This document shows, piece after piece, positions 34,717-43,062 of a stretch of 64,000 nt of DNA. The notes below the pieces were generated by a model. It worked only from the letters and a program-made list of their open reading frames with translations, did no database searches and was not told where the DNA came from. A program made the position numbers and the translations under genes. Position 1 is the first letter of the stretch, and each line of letters opens with the position of its first letter. The DNA is from Levyella massiliensis (GTDB taxonomy: Bacteria > Bacillota > Clostridia > Tissierellales > Peptoniphilaceae). The stretch is taken from contig NZ_HG529490.1 of assembly GCF_000308275.2 (NCBI RefSeq), positions 771,695 to 835,694 of the forward strand, read 5' to 3'.

Positions 34717-34744
34717 TATGATCCCCCCCACAACTTACAATTTG

Positions 34745-35293
34745 TTAACGAAGTTCCAATCTCATCAAAATCAATTCTTGGTAACCCGAGCTTCGCAAAA
34801 CAAAGCCTCTCGGGTTTCTTCCGTACTTAATAAAACCCATTTTTCGGTATAAGGCGATCGCATTTATATTATCTGCGACGACTTCCAACTCCAGCTGCCG
34901 ATACCCCGCTTTTGTTGCACATTCTATGCTCGCTGTCGTAAGCGCACTACCGATACCAAGATGCCAAAAGTCTTTCTCGATGCTAACCCCTAATTCTGCC
35001 CGGTGGCTTATTTTTTCCATTGCTCCAATTGCGCTGACACCTGCAAGGCCTACAATTACATCACCAACCAGAGCACAAAGTTGTACCTCGGCAGCACTTT
35101 CCTCTTTCTGGTTTAGAAAGCTCTTTTCTTCTTCTATACTAAACCCCTTTTCATCCGGATAGGTGAGAAGAAAATTCGTTTCTTCACGAACTTTTTTAAA
35201 GGCCGAAAGAACGTCCTTTGCATCTTGTGCGGTTGCATTTCGTATAAGACATCGTCTTCCGTCTTTAAGTTTGATTGTTTTTTCGTATTTCAT
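34745..35293 (-). CDS. GNAT family N-acetyltransferase
   Basis: 182 residues. GNAT motif A is seen in ELGVSIEKDFWHLGIGSALT (acetyl-CoA pyrophosphate loop), followed by a helix and LELEVVADNINAIALYRKMGF, the motif B region with the conserved NxxAIxLYxKxGF pattern. The substrate is unknown. It lies 28 bases from the TfoX-like gene on the same strand. Confidence 0.88.
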   Translation of the reverse strand: MKYEKTIKLKDGRRCLIRNATAQDAKDVLSAFKKVREETNFLLTYPDEKGFSIEEEKSFLNQKEESAAEVQLCALVGDVIVGLAGVSAIGAMEKISHRAELGVSIEKDFWHLGIGSALTTASIECATKAGYRQLELEVVADNINAIALYRKMGFIKYGRNPRGFVLRSSGYQELILMRLELR

Positions 35294-35321
35294 TATTTCT
35301 CACCTATTATTCAAACCCAAA

Positions 35322-35399
35322 TTATTGAATGTATGTTCCAATCCTCAAGTTCAATCTCCACTCAGGCACTTCACCATCATCCGCCCAATATTCATCCAT
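35322..35399 (-). pseudogene. Short gene fragment
   Basis: A tail reading MDEYWADDGEVPEWRLNLRI and five more residues then stop. It looks like real protein but has no start site of its own and a stop eleven codons upstream in frame. I do not recognise the parent gene. Confidence 0.3.
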
Positions 35400-35484
35400 C
35401 TCGAAGATCAGATCATCTTTTTTTTAATAAAACTGAAAGTATGTATGAGGATGGGTGCCTAAGTCCACTGCAAACTGATATAAT

Positions 35485-36378
35485 TTATTCGCTTTTCATT
35501 GTAACAACAACTATTTCAGGTCTGTTATTGAAGCGAACAGGAATGATACTGTTACCTACTCCACGGCTGACGATCATCGTTGTATTATTTTTGGTATATA
35601 TCCCGGCATCATATTTGGGAAATAATCCCTGATTTGGCGCAACTACACCGCCTATAAACGGCAACCTGAATTGCCCGCCGTGAGCATGTCCACTCAAAAC
35701 CAAATCAATATGTTCCATAACATAAGCCTCAAAAGTCTCCGGACGATGAGACAACAATATGCAATATTCCCCTGATAAGTTCATCTGATTTAGCTTTGTT
35801 TGAAGCATACTTTGTTGAAGCGCAGAGTCTCTGTCTGTAAAATCAGGATCATCTAATCCGGCAATTTGTACCGTCTGACCGCCTTTTTCTAATTTTATCA
35901 CCTGATCATGGAGAATATGAACATTTTCATCAAGAAGCTTTTCTTCCAGTTCAGAAAACTTACTACCGATCCATGCTTCGTGATTGCCGGTTACATAATA
36001 GCATGGCGCAATCTTCATCAGCTTGCTTACCAAGGCTGTGGCTGTATCAATGTTTGTCTTGTTTGAGTCAACCAAGTCTCCGGTTATCGCTATCATATCC
36101 GGATGTTCTTTCTTTATTATTTTTGTTATCTGACTGTTGTCTCTACCAAACTGTGCATTGTGGAGATCTGATACTACGGCAATCTTATAACCATCAAACG
36201 TATCAGGCAGCCGATCACTGGTTATACAATAACGAGTAACACCAACAGTTACATTCCCCCATATAGTCCACAGCACAAGGGCTAACAAAAGCGTCAATGC
36301 TATAACCATCAAGCGCTTCTTTTTTCTATTATAAAAACGATATTCATTGCTATTCTTTCTAAATCTAATCATACACAT
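35485..36378 (-). CDS. Membrane-anchored metallophosphoesterase
   Basis: 297 residues. One N-terminal membrane helix (LMVIALTLLLALVLWTIWG, about 24-42) anchors an outward-facing calcineurin-like phosphoesterase domain: VVSDLHNAQFG, ITGDLVDSN, VTGNHEAW, LLSHRPETF and LSGHAHGGQFRLP give the full two-metal site. It is the YkuE/YaeI-like subgroup, some members of which act on lipid A-type or UDP-sugar substrates. The start overlaps the 3' end of the resistance permease gene by 14 bases, so it may be the last gene of that operon. Confidence 0.87.
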   Translation of the reverse strand: MCMIRFRKNSNEYRFYNRKKKRLMVIALTLLLALVLWTIWGNVTVGVTRYCITSDRLPDTFDGYKIAVVSDLHNAQFGRDNSQITKIIKKEHPDMIAITGDLVDSNKTNIDTATALVSKLMKIAPCYYVTGNHEAWIGSKFSELEEKLLDENVHILHDQVIKLEKGGQTVQIAGLDDPDFTDRDSALQQSMLQTKLNQMNLSGEYCILLSHRPETFEAYVMEHIDLVLSGHAHGGQFRLPFIGGVVAPNQGLFPKYDAGIYTKNNTTMIVSRGVGNSIIPVRFNNRPEIVVVTMKSE

Positions 36379-37099
36379 GAAAATTAATCCTTTTAAGAAG
36401 GGTTAGAGACAAAATTCCACATCCAATAATTACTGCAAGACTATACAGTCTTCCACTGATTGATGCCTCATAATACCCTGCAAGTTGCAGGGCTGCCGTG
36501 ATTGGATAAAAGGTTGTTCCCAAAGGCAAGAGGTTCGCAAACAAACCTGCGAAAGAATATACTTCTGCGAAAACAAGAGCAAGCCAATATCCCTTTTTTA
36601 TTATAGACACAAATGCAATAATCGGTGATATTACTATAAAAATACCAAATCCATTTAGCAGATACACCTTCATCATTATTAGTACACTATTCAACTGTAA
36701 ATCGTTGAAATGAAGCATCGCCTCCACAAAAAATGTTATTGCAAAAAGGAGCAAATAGATAAATAAACTCAGAAGTAATGTAAGCGTTAGTTTGGCTTCT
36801 GTAAGTTTTGATTCATCAACAGGAATCATCCGAAGAGATTTAAGCGTGTCCTCCTGTTCTTCTCGACATATCGTGTAACTGCCTAAAAGAGCAATGATAC
36901 CGGGAAGAACGAAAAAAGTCGCCAGAGAAAGGACAGACTCCATGTACCACCCCACATTATCAATGTAACACTTTCCATAATGTACAGATAACCCTTGTGC
37001 ATATACAACTGCGGCTACCATAAGAGTTGAAAAGATTGCAAGCCAAAGAACCTTTGACCTTCGCAGTTTCCATACTTCTGTTAATAATAAGTTTTTCAT
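36365..37099 (-). CDS. Peptide-resistance ABC permease (LanG/CprC-like)
   Basis: 244 residues with six membrane helices in the ABC-2 pattern: a short cytosolic start MKNLLLTEVWKLRRSKVLW, helix, then CREEQEDTLKSLRMIPV and four more helices. This matches LanE/LanG or Cpr-type permeases that expel lantibiotics from the membrane. It lies seven bases after another permease gene and is clearly in one operon with the ATPase at 37,831-38,754. Confidence 0.82.
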   Translation of the reverse strand: MKNLLLTEVWKLRRSKVLWLAIFSTLMVAAVVYAQGLSVHYGKCYIDNVGWYMESVLSLATFFVLPGIIALLGSYTICREEQEDTLKSLRMIPVDESKLTEAKLTLTLLLSLFIYLLLFAITFFVEAMLHFNDLQLNSVLIMMKVYLLNGFGIFIVISPIIAFVSIIKKGYWLALVFAEVYSFAGLFANLLPLGTTFYPITAALQLAGYYEASISGRLYSLAVIIGCGILSLTLLKRINFHVYD

Positions 37100-37106
37100 T
37101 TTCTTC

Positions 37107-37838
37107 TCACTTTCCTAATTTTAATATTTTATAGGCAAGAAAGACAGAGATTATGTCCCATAATCCTATACAAGAAATCGCCATTGATATATTTAACGAT
37201 TGCCCTAATGTTACACCCGGAATATTTTGTACTATTAAAGCTGCGGCACTTGATAGTGGATGCAGATATGGATTAACCATTAGCAAAAGAAATCCGGAAA
37301 ATGTATAAAGCAATGTGACACATACTGGCAGAATATATCCTTTTTGTATTAAAGCTACTGCAAGTACCGGCATCATTGCCAGCGAAATTACAGAGCCTAT
37401 TTCCAAACTTTTTGAAAGCAAAAAGTTACTGCTTTCCCAGTCAAAATCAAAGTATCCGAAAGCTGTTCCTAACAATCCGGACAGAATAGCGGAAATCAAC
37501 ATAAAACTCATAGAGAATAAAAATAGAACGATAAATTTACTGAAAAAGAATTTTATCTTACTGATTGGTATAATCCAAAGCTGTTTTAACACATCATTTT
37601 GATTCTCCGTATAAATAATCAAAGTAGAAAGCATTCCTAAAATAACCGGTAGTATGATCCATGGAGTGTAACTAAACACCGCCCATTTATAGAATTGAAT
37701 CGCAGAAATTCCAGACGCTACTTCTCTACTGAAATAAATTAGTGCAACAAACGGCATAACTATTGACGAAAGCATCAACAGCCAGACTGTTTTTCTGCGT
37801 TTCAATTTATGAAATTCCAGTTGGAGTAAATTAAGCAA
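37107..37838 (-). CDS. Peptide-resistance ABC permease (LanE/CprB-like)
   Basis: 243 residues from a TTG at 37,838, chosen because AGGAGG stands eight bases before it and the mature start LLNLLQLEFHKLKRRKTVWL is the family's usual N-terminus. The start overlaps the ATPase stop by eight bases. Six membrane helices follow, with IIYTENQNDVLKQLWIIPIS after helix two as in LanE permeases. A longer frame from 37,913 lies wholly in the ATPase gene. Confidence 0.82.
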   Translation of the reverse strand: MLNLLQLEFHKLKRRKTVWLLMLSSIVMPFVALIYFSREVASGISAIQFYKWAVFSYTPWIILPVILGMLSTLIIYTENQNDVLKQLWIIPISKIKFFFSKFIVLFLFSMSFMLISAILSGLLGTAFGYFDFDWESSNFLLSKSLEIGSVISLAMMPVLAVALIQKGYILPVCVTLLYTFSGFLLLMVNPYLHPLSSAAALIVQNIPGVTLGQSLNISMAISCIGLWDIISVFLAYKILKLGK

Positions 37839-38754
37839 TTCCTTCTCCTCCTGTAATTCTTTTAAAATAGTCTTCCAATGTGTCATTGCAAACTTGTGAA
37901 CCCATAACTGCAATATCCTTTAGCATAAATGCTTTATTTATTGCGGCCACATCTAAAGACGTATCATAAATTCGTATTGTTTGTTGGTCTTGAATGGAAT
38001 AATCAGTCAAATGAAACTCTTGTTCTAAAATCAACGCCGCTTTAGAAACATCTGAAACAAGAATAAGAATACACTTCCTATTCTTTTCCTCAAGCTCACG
38101 CATCGAGCTTTCTTCCAGTAAAACCCCGTGATCTATGGTGCCTACATCATCTGCCAAAAGTGCAATTTCTGAAAGAATATGACTTGAGATCAAAATTGTT
38201 TTTCCTTGCTCCATACTCATAGTTTTAATAAACTTACGAACTTCCGCAATACCAATAGGATCAAGACCATTTGTTGGTTCATCCAAAATCAAAAGTTCAG
38301 GATCGTGAAGAATTGCATTTGCAATTCCGAGTCTTTGCTTCATGCCAAGAGAATATTTGCTAAATAGCTTTTTATCCTTGAATGGAAGCCCAACAACATT
38401 CATCGCATGCTCAACTGCATTAGAGGACGCTGTCCCTCTGAGCTTTGCAAATATTTCCAGATTTTCAGTTCCTGTTAGATTAGGATAAAATCCCGGCGTT
38501 TCAATAATTGCTCCAATTCGAGGATAAAGTTCTTTTTCATGTTTCATTATATTTTGTCCAAAAACTTCTATCTCTCCGGATGTAATAGATGTCAATCCAA
38601 GAACGGTTTTCATTATAGTTGTTTTTCCCGCCCCATTACGTCCAAGTAAACCATAAATACGACCACGCTTTACATGAAGATTAACCGCATTAAGTACCGT
38701 TTGATCGCCATAAACTTTTGTAAGTCCTTTTGTTTCGATTACTAAATCTGTCAT
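37831..38754 (-). CDS. Peptide-resistance ABC ATPase (LanF/CprA-like)
   Basis: 307 residues with Walker A GRNGAGKTT, Q-loop region GAIIETPGFYPNLTG, signature YSLGMKQRLG, Walker B LLILDEPTNGLDP and H-loop SHIL. The glutamate-for-glutamine change in the Q-loop context (IETP) is the E-loop that marks lantibiotic-type (LanF, CprA, BceA-related) ATPases. It serves the permeases around it, probably giving resistance to host or competitor peptides. Confidence 0.88.
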   Translation of the reverse strand: MTDLVIETKGLTKVYGDQTVLNAVNLHVKRGRIYGLLGRNGAGKTTIMKTVLGLTSITSGEIEVFGQNIMKHEKELYPRIGAIIETPGFYPNLTGTENLEIFAKLRGTASSNAVEHAMNVVGLPFKDKKLFSKYSLGMKQRLGIANAILHDPELLILDEPTNGLDPIGIAEVRKFIKTMSMEQGKTILISSHILSEIALLADDVGTIDHGVLLEESSMRELEEKNRKCILILVSDVSKAALILEQEFHLTDYSIQDQQTIRIYDTSLDVAAINKAFMLKDIAVMGSQVCNDTLEDYFKRITGGEGIA

Positions 38755-38774
38755 TTTCAAATCTCACTTTCTTT

Positions 38775-39542
38775 TTAATAAGTTCTTTTCTTTAAAACTG
38801 CAATAGAAGCCATCATTGAAACTACGCCAATCAGCAGTAAAGAGCACGCACAAACAAGAGGCGTAATAGTCAATGTAATTCCCTGACCCCAAAACTCAAC
38901 CATTTCAGTTGCAGCAGCAGAAGTCTTTGCATATATGCCCATGGCACTGATTAGTGGATGCACTCCCATAAGATAATTCGGAGCAAGCACAGCTGGAAAA
39001 AGATAAAGCAGCGTAGCTCCAATCGGAAGAACATAGCTTTTAGATACAATCGAAAGAAAAACGATTGGAAGCATGGCTACAGGAATCAAGATTCCACCAG
39101 TCAGAAACAACGTAACAGCTTGCAAAATAGTATGTGAATTGAAATCCGGAAAATTACCAGTAATTGCTCCGCCAATTACACAAAATACGAAGGTAAAAAG
39201 ACATAGACTTACCGATAAAATGATGATTACAATCACTTTTGATATATATATTTGCGTTTTTGAAAGAGGGATAGTAAGAATCTCTTTCCATGTGTTGTTT
39301 TTATGCTCTTCAAAAAACAATGTTGTTGCAATCAATCCAAGCGAAATAGGCAAAAAAAGTCCAGTCAAATTTTTAAAAGCAAGCGTATAAAGATCTCCAA
39401 AGCTATCCATAATAGAACTACTCCTTGATATACTATAAGCCCGCTCGATAGCATATAGCCCCATCAAAAATGCCAAAGTAAATAAGCCCCAGAGCATCTT
39501 GTTTCTTTTCCATTTTTTAAATTCTGCTATTATTAACGTCAT
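38775..39542 (-). CDS. Peptide-resistance ABC permease, third in operon
   Basis: 255 residues with six membrane helices and the family start LIIAEFKKWKRNKMLWGLF. FEEHKNNTWKEILTIPLSKT after helix two is the LanE/LanG pattern. The ATG at 39,542 has AAAGGAG nine bases upstream. A single ATPase with three such permeases is one more than the usual pair, so two alternative heterodimers are possible. It is first in the transporter operon, directly behind the 11-bp repeats. Confidence 0.82.
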   Translation of the reverse strand: MTLIIAEFKKWKRNKMLWGLFTLAFLMGLYAIERAYSISRSSSIMDSFGDLYTLAFKNLTGLFLPISLGLIATTLFFEEHKNNTWKEILTIPLSKTQIYISKVIVIIILSVSLCLFTFVFCVIGGAITGNFPDFNSHTILQAVTLFLTGGILIPVAMLPIVFLSIVSKSYVLPIGATLLYLFPAVLAPNYLMGVHPLISAMGIYAKTSAAATEMVEFWGQGITLTITPLVCACSLLLIGVVSMMASIAVLKKRTY

Positions 39543-39567
39543 ATCATGCAACTCCTTTCTGTTTCAA

Positions 39568-39620
39568 GTATATCAACAGAACCTTGTCGTAACCTTGCCG
39601 CAGTCTTGCTTTTTCCTTGC
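39568..39620 (-). promoter_or_regulatory. Promoter with four 11-bp direct repeats, likely response-regulator operator
   Basis: Four repeats lie end to end at 39577-39587, 39588-39598, 39599-39609 and 39610-39620, ending (on + strand) CCTTGT, CCTTGC, TCTTGC and CCTTGC. On the minus strand they read CAAGG and cover the -35 region, followed by the -10 TATACT (39568-39573). OmpR-family regulators bind direct repeats at 11-bp steps, and the regulator gene lies just upstream. Confidence 0.7.
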
Positions 39621-39628
39621 TTTAAAAG

Positions 39629-39658
39629 AAGAACCCTGTGAAAACTCACAGGGTTCTT
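39629..39658 (-). terminator. Terminator of the two-component operon
   Basis: A perfect 13-bp stem (AAGAACCCTGTGA and complement, loop of four) contains the kinase stop codon and is followed by CTTTTAAAG on the minus strand. It separates the regulator operon from the transporter operon. Confidence 0.7.
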
Positions 39659-40569
39659 GGCAATGTAATAGTAAAAGTTGTCCCATTTCCTGATTTGCTG
39701 GAAGCTCTGATAGTTCCGTTGTGTATTCGAATTAATTCTTTTGTAATTGCAAGCCCAAGACCATTTCCCGTTCCAGTCCGAGAAGAATCCACTTGGTACA
39801 TTCGCTCGAAAATATGAGAAATATGCTCCGGTGAAATTCCTTTTCCGTTATCTCTTATCATTATTACTACTTCATTTGAATCTTCTATAATTGTAAAAAT
39901 AACATGGTTCCCAGCGCTATGAGCAATGGCGTTTTGAAAAAGGTTATTTAATATTCGTGTATATGCGTTTGAATCTATATGTATTATATATTCCTCTTCA
40001 GGAATGGCGATCTCATATTGAAATCTGTGAGCTTCAAGCGTAGGAATCCAGTCTGCGACAATTTCACGAGATATTTCATTTAAGTCTATCTCTTCAAAGT
40101 GAAAAATTTGTTCACCCGCATCCAGTTTTACCCATTCAAATAAAGATTCCACGAATTGTCGTAAATGCTGTGCTTTCCCCGAGGCAATATGAATGTATTC
40201 TTCTTTTTCATCGTTTTCGACCAGTCCGCTTTCGACAGCATCTAAATAGCCAACCAATGACGCCAGAGGTGTTTTCACGTCATGTGAAAGACTGGTCATT
40301 AAACGTTTATATGCTTGTTCAGATTGTTTTTGCTGAATCAGGCGAGTTTGATTATTGATTGCAATTTCATTGATACCATAACAAATTTTTCTGGTTATAT
40401 CGTTATCACGGCTCAGAATACGGCGGTTCATATTTCCTGCCTTTATATCATTTAGAGCAACTATGATAACATCAATCTGATTTCGAATCCGAAACAACTT
40501 ACTTATAAGAAAAATAATTATCAGCAAAGCAAGAATTATAATAAATGTCAGCAAATAGTATAAAGTCAT
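39646..40569 (-). CDS. Sensor histidine kinase of the peptide-resistance system
   Basis: 307 residues. One N-terminal membrane helix (about 4-26) is followed by a HAMP-like helix, the H-box SLSHDVKTPLASL, the N-box NLFQNAIAHS, DNGKGIS, and the G-boxes GNGLGLAI and GNGTTFTITLP. No extracellular sensor loop exists, which is typical of intramembrane-sensing kinases linked to peptide-resistance transporters. It follows the response regulator after one base. Confidence 0.9.
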   Translation of the reverse strand: MTLYYLLTFIIILALLIIIFLISKLFRIRNQIDVIIVALNDIKAGNMNRRILSRDNDITRKICYGINEIAINNQTRLIQQKQSEQAYKRLMTSLSHDVKTPLASLVGYLDAVESGLVENDEKEEYIHIASGKAQHLRQFVESLFEWVKLDAGEQIFHFEEIDLNEISREIVADWIPTLEAHRFQYEIAIPEEEYIIHIDSNAYTRILNNLFQNAIAHSAGNHVIFTIIEDSNEVVIMIRDNGKGISPEHISHIFERMYQVDSSRTGTGNGLGLAITKELIRIHNGTIRASSKSGNGTTFTITLPRTL

Positions 40570-40570
40570 G

Positions 40571-41269
40571 TCATGCCTCCGCGTTAAAGCGATAACCTAC
40601 ACCTCTAACCGTTTGAATATAGTATGGATGTTCAGGATCTAATTCAATCTTTTTTCTTAACTTGCTTATAAAAGACATGATATTGCTGTCGTCAAACGCA
40701 TACTCATTTTCCCAAACCTGTGTATAAATTTGCTTTTTTGTAAAAACACACCCCCTGTTTTCTGCAAAGAATACGAGTAAATCAAACTCTTTTCCCGTTA
40801 GTTCAATAGGTGTATTTGAGATCATAACAGTCCGATTGTTTTTATCAATCCGCATATCATTTAGGACAATTTTATCAATTTCTTTTCCAATTTCTGGATT
40901 TAAGGCGGTATAACGACGAATGAGAGAATTGACCCGAGCCATTAACTCTTTTATGCCAAAAGGCTTTGTTAAATAATCATCCGCACCAAGTCTCAGCCCG
41001 GAAACTTTATCGGTCTCATCACTTTTCGCTGTCAGCATCAATACAGGCACATTGCTCTTCTCTCTGATTTTTTTCAACACTTGAAATCCATCTAATTCCG
41101 GCATCATCACATCAAGTATGACTAATGTGCAATCGTTCATTTCTCTTAAGAGTCGTAGTCCCTCCAGTCCAGTATGGGATACTTTTGCAATAAAATTTTC
41201 TTTTTCAAGACATTTTTTTATAAGTACGCACAATGTTTTATCATCATCAATAACCAATACAGTTCTCAT
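40571..41269 (-). CDS. OmpR-family response regulator of the peptide-resistance system
   Basis: 232 residues: a receiver domain with IDDDKTLC, phosphoacceptor aspartate in LVILDVMMPE and lysine in LTKPFG, then a winged helix with LTGKEFDLLVFFAENRG and TVRGVGYRF. It should bind the 11-bp repeats before the transporter operon. The start overlaps the stop of the small HTH gene by four bases. Confidence 0.93.
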   Translation of the reverse strand: MRTVLVIDDDKTLCVLIKKCLEKENFIAKVSHTGLEGLRLLREMNDCTLVILDVMMPELDGFQVLKKIREKSNVPVLMLTAKSDETDKVSGLRLGADDYLTKPFGIKELMARVNSLIRRYTALNPEIGKEIDKIVLNDMRIDKNNRTVMISNTPIELTGKEFDLLVFFAENRGCVFTKKQIYTQVWENEYAFDDSNIMSFISKLRKKIELDPEHPYYIQTVRGVGYRFNAEA

Positions 41270-41451
41270 GGTTTTTGTTTCCTTCCTTCCTTTGTTCTGT
41301 TATCAATCGGTTTTACTGCATTTTTGGGGATAAGCCAAACCGTCCCCATTTTTACAGCTCCACTAATGCGCTTTGCAGTACAGTAATAATTTATCATACG
41401 GGCGGAAATCCCCAATTTTTCACTTGCTTCTTTCAATGTCATATAATTCAT
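41266..41451 (-). CDS. Small helix-turn-helix protein, first gene of the two-component operon
   Basis: 61 residues from the ATG at 41,451, chosen for the GGAGG upstream. MTLKEASEKLGISARMINYY resembles excisionase/MerR-type DNA-binding domains, ending in a basic tail TKEGRKQKP. Such short genes often precede regulator genes on mobile elements. It may tune the operon; no target is visible. Confidence 0.75.
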   Translation of the reverse strand: MNYMTLKEASEKLGISARMINYYCTAKRISGAVKMGTVWLIPKNAVKPIDNRTKEGRKQKP

Positions 41452-41473
41452 CGTAATTCCTCCAATAGAGTGT

Positions 41474-41502
41474 ATTATACTTCGTCCTCTCGAAATATAC
41501 AA
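41474..41502 (-). promoter_or_regulatory. Promoter of the two-component operon
   Basis: On the minus strand TTGTAT (-35, 41497-41502), 17 bases, then TATAAT (-10, 41474-41479), about 15 bases before the ribosome site of the small HTH gene. A good sigma-A match. Confidence 0.65.
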
Positions 41503-41600
41503 TATAAGTAAGTTATTATAACTCCTTGAAAGATTATTTCTTTGATTTTGCAAATATTAAGAAATGTAATTTATCACTTTTATTGATGTATTAATATAAA

Positions 41601-41636
41601 AAACACGGTGATACCGCATTTGATTCCACCGTGTTT
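41601..41636 (-). terminator. Terminator after the MATE gene
   Basis: Stem AAACACGGTG/CACCGTGTTT with a 16-base loop, followed on the minus strand by further Ts. It closes the MptD-ECF-ABC-MATE operon. Confidence 0.7.
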
Positions 41637-41679
41637 TTGAATCTAATTTTACCTATTTACTATAGTGATGATTAAATAT

Positions 41680-43035
41680 TCATTGATTAGTGGTTTGGTT
41701 TTTACCCATCTTATTAAGTTCTCCAAGCATCATGAAGATACCTACAACAATCATGATGAAATCTACAAGAGGCTGAGTGAACCAAACAGCTTTTACTCCA
41801 AATACCATTGGCAGAAGAATCATTGCAGGAACAAATAGGAAGAGCTGTCTAAGCATGACAATAATTCCTGCTTTCTTTCCGTTCCCGATTGATTGGAAGA
41901 ATGTAATTGTCATTACCATTACTCCATACAGAATAAATACGGAATAGAACAGTCTGAAATTCCCAACTCCCTGTGTTATGATACTTGCTTCTACTCCAAA
42001 TAAGGAAAGTATCTGACTTGATAACAGCAATGATGGAATCCAAAAGACTGCTGCAAGAACAAGTCCTCCGATAGAAAATACCTTCATTGCTTGCCTTACT
42101 CTGTCATATTGCTTTGCTCCGAAGTTTGTTCCGACAACAGGCTGCAATCCTTGACTCATTCCCCAAAGAGGAATGAACGAAAAGGCATATACACGAAGCG
42201 ATGCTGCCATCAAAATTCCGTTTGGATCTCCGCCATACTTAAATGCCATTTTATAAAGCATAGTCTGTTGAATCATGAACAGAAGCTGCATCATCATAGC
42301 TGATGAGCCTACTCCAAACATTTCTTTTTTTATTTCCGCATCAGACTTAATCTTATGAATTTTTACAACCTTGCTCTTTTTCAGGAAGTAGTGCAGCGTT
42401 ACAACTGCTTGAACAAATTGGGCTGTAATAGTAGCAAGTGCGGCACCCTCAATGGCGTATTCACCCATAACTGTCATTAAAATCGGATCAAGAATGATAT
42501 TCAGTAAAGCTCCAAGTCCCATTATCATCATGGCTTTTTTCATTAGACCTTCGCCACGCATAACCATGTTTGCGGACTGTGTAAAATTTACAAAGAGGGA
42601 ACCGATAAAGATTACTCTTAGGTATCTGATACCATAAGCTTTGATCTCACCCGTTGCTCCGACCATATCTAAAAAATGTGGTGCAAGTAGTATTCCGCCA
42701 ACTGTTATGATTGCCGAAAACAAAATCACCCAGAAAATCAGGTTGCCCATGATTTTATCTACGGTTTTCTGATCTCCTTTACCAATCGCTCGTGATAAAA
42801 CAGATGCAGAACCTACGCCAAGAAGTGTAGACACCCCGCTGTTAAAAAAAGTAAGTGGCATCGCAACGCCGCAGGCAGTCATTGCAGTTTGCCCTATGAT
42901 TTTCCCGGCAAATATCCCGTCCATTAACGGATACAAACCGATTACTATCATTCCGATAACCGCCGGAATAGATAGCTGAAAAAGTAAATCTATCGGTCTT
43001 TTTGTTAACAGTTGTTCTTTCATATCTTGCTTCAT
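41680..43035 (-). CDS. MATE family efflux transporter
   Basis: 451 residues with twelve predicted helices, the family length. The duplicated MATE pattern is visible: PAVIGMIVIGLYPLMDGIF at the start and the matching second half around FGVGSSAMMMQLLFMIQQT. It exports cationic or organic molecules with Na+ or H+ exchange. It lies 27 bases after an ABC gene and ends the operon starting at 49,307. In a metallophore setting it could export the ligand or protect from toxic analogues; this is inference. Confidence 0.9.
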   Translation of the reverse strand: MKQDMKEQLLTKRPIDLLFQLSIPAVIGMIVIGLYPLMDGIFAGKIIGQTAMTACGVAMPLTFFNSGVSTLLGVGSASVLSRAIGKGDQKTVDKIMGNLIFWVILFSAIITVGGILLAPHFLDMVGATGEIKAYGIRYLRVIFIGSLFVNFTQSANMVMRGEGLMKKAMMIMGLGALLNIILDPILMTVMGEYAIEGAALATITAQFVQAVVTLHYFLKKSKVVKIHKIKSDAEIKKEMFGVGSSAMMMQLLFMIQQTMLYKMAFKYGGDPNGILMAASLRVYAFSFIPLWGMSQGLQPVVGTNFGAKQYDRVRQAMKVFSIGGLVLAAVFWIPSLLLSSQILSLFGVEASIITQGVGNFRLFYSVFILYGVMVMTITFFQSIGNGKKAGIIVMLRQLFLFVPAMILLPMVFGVKAVWFTQPLVDFIMIVVGIFMMLGELNKMGKNQTTNQ

Positions 43036-43062
43036 TCTAAAGTCCCCCTTCTAAAAATGTTG

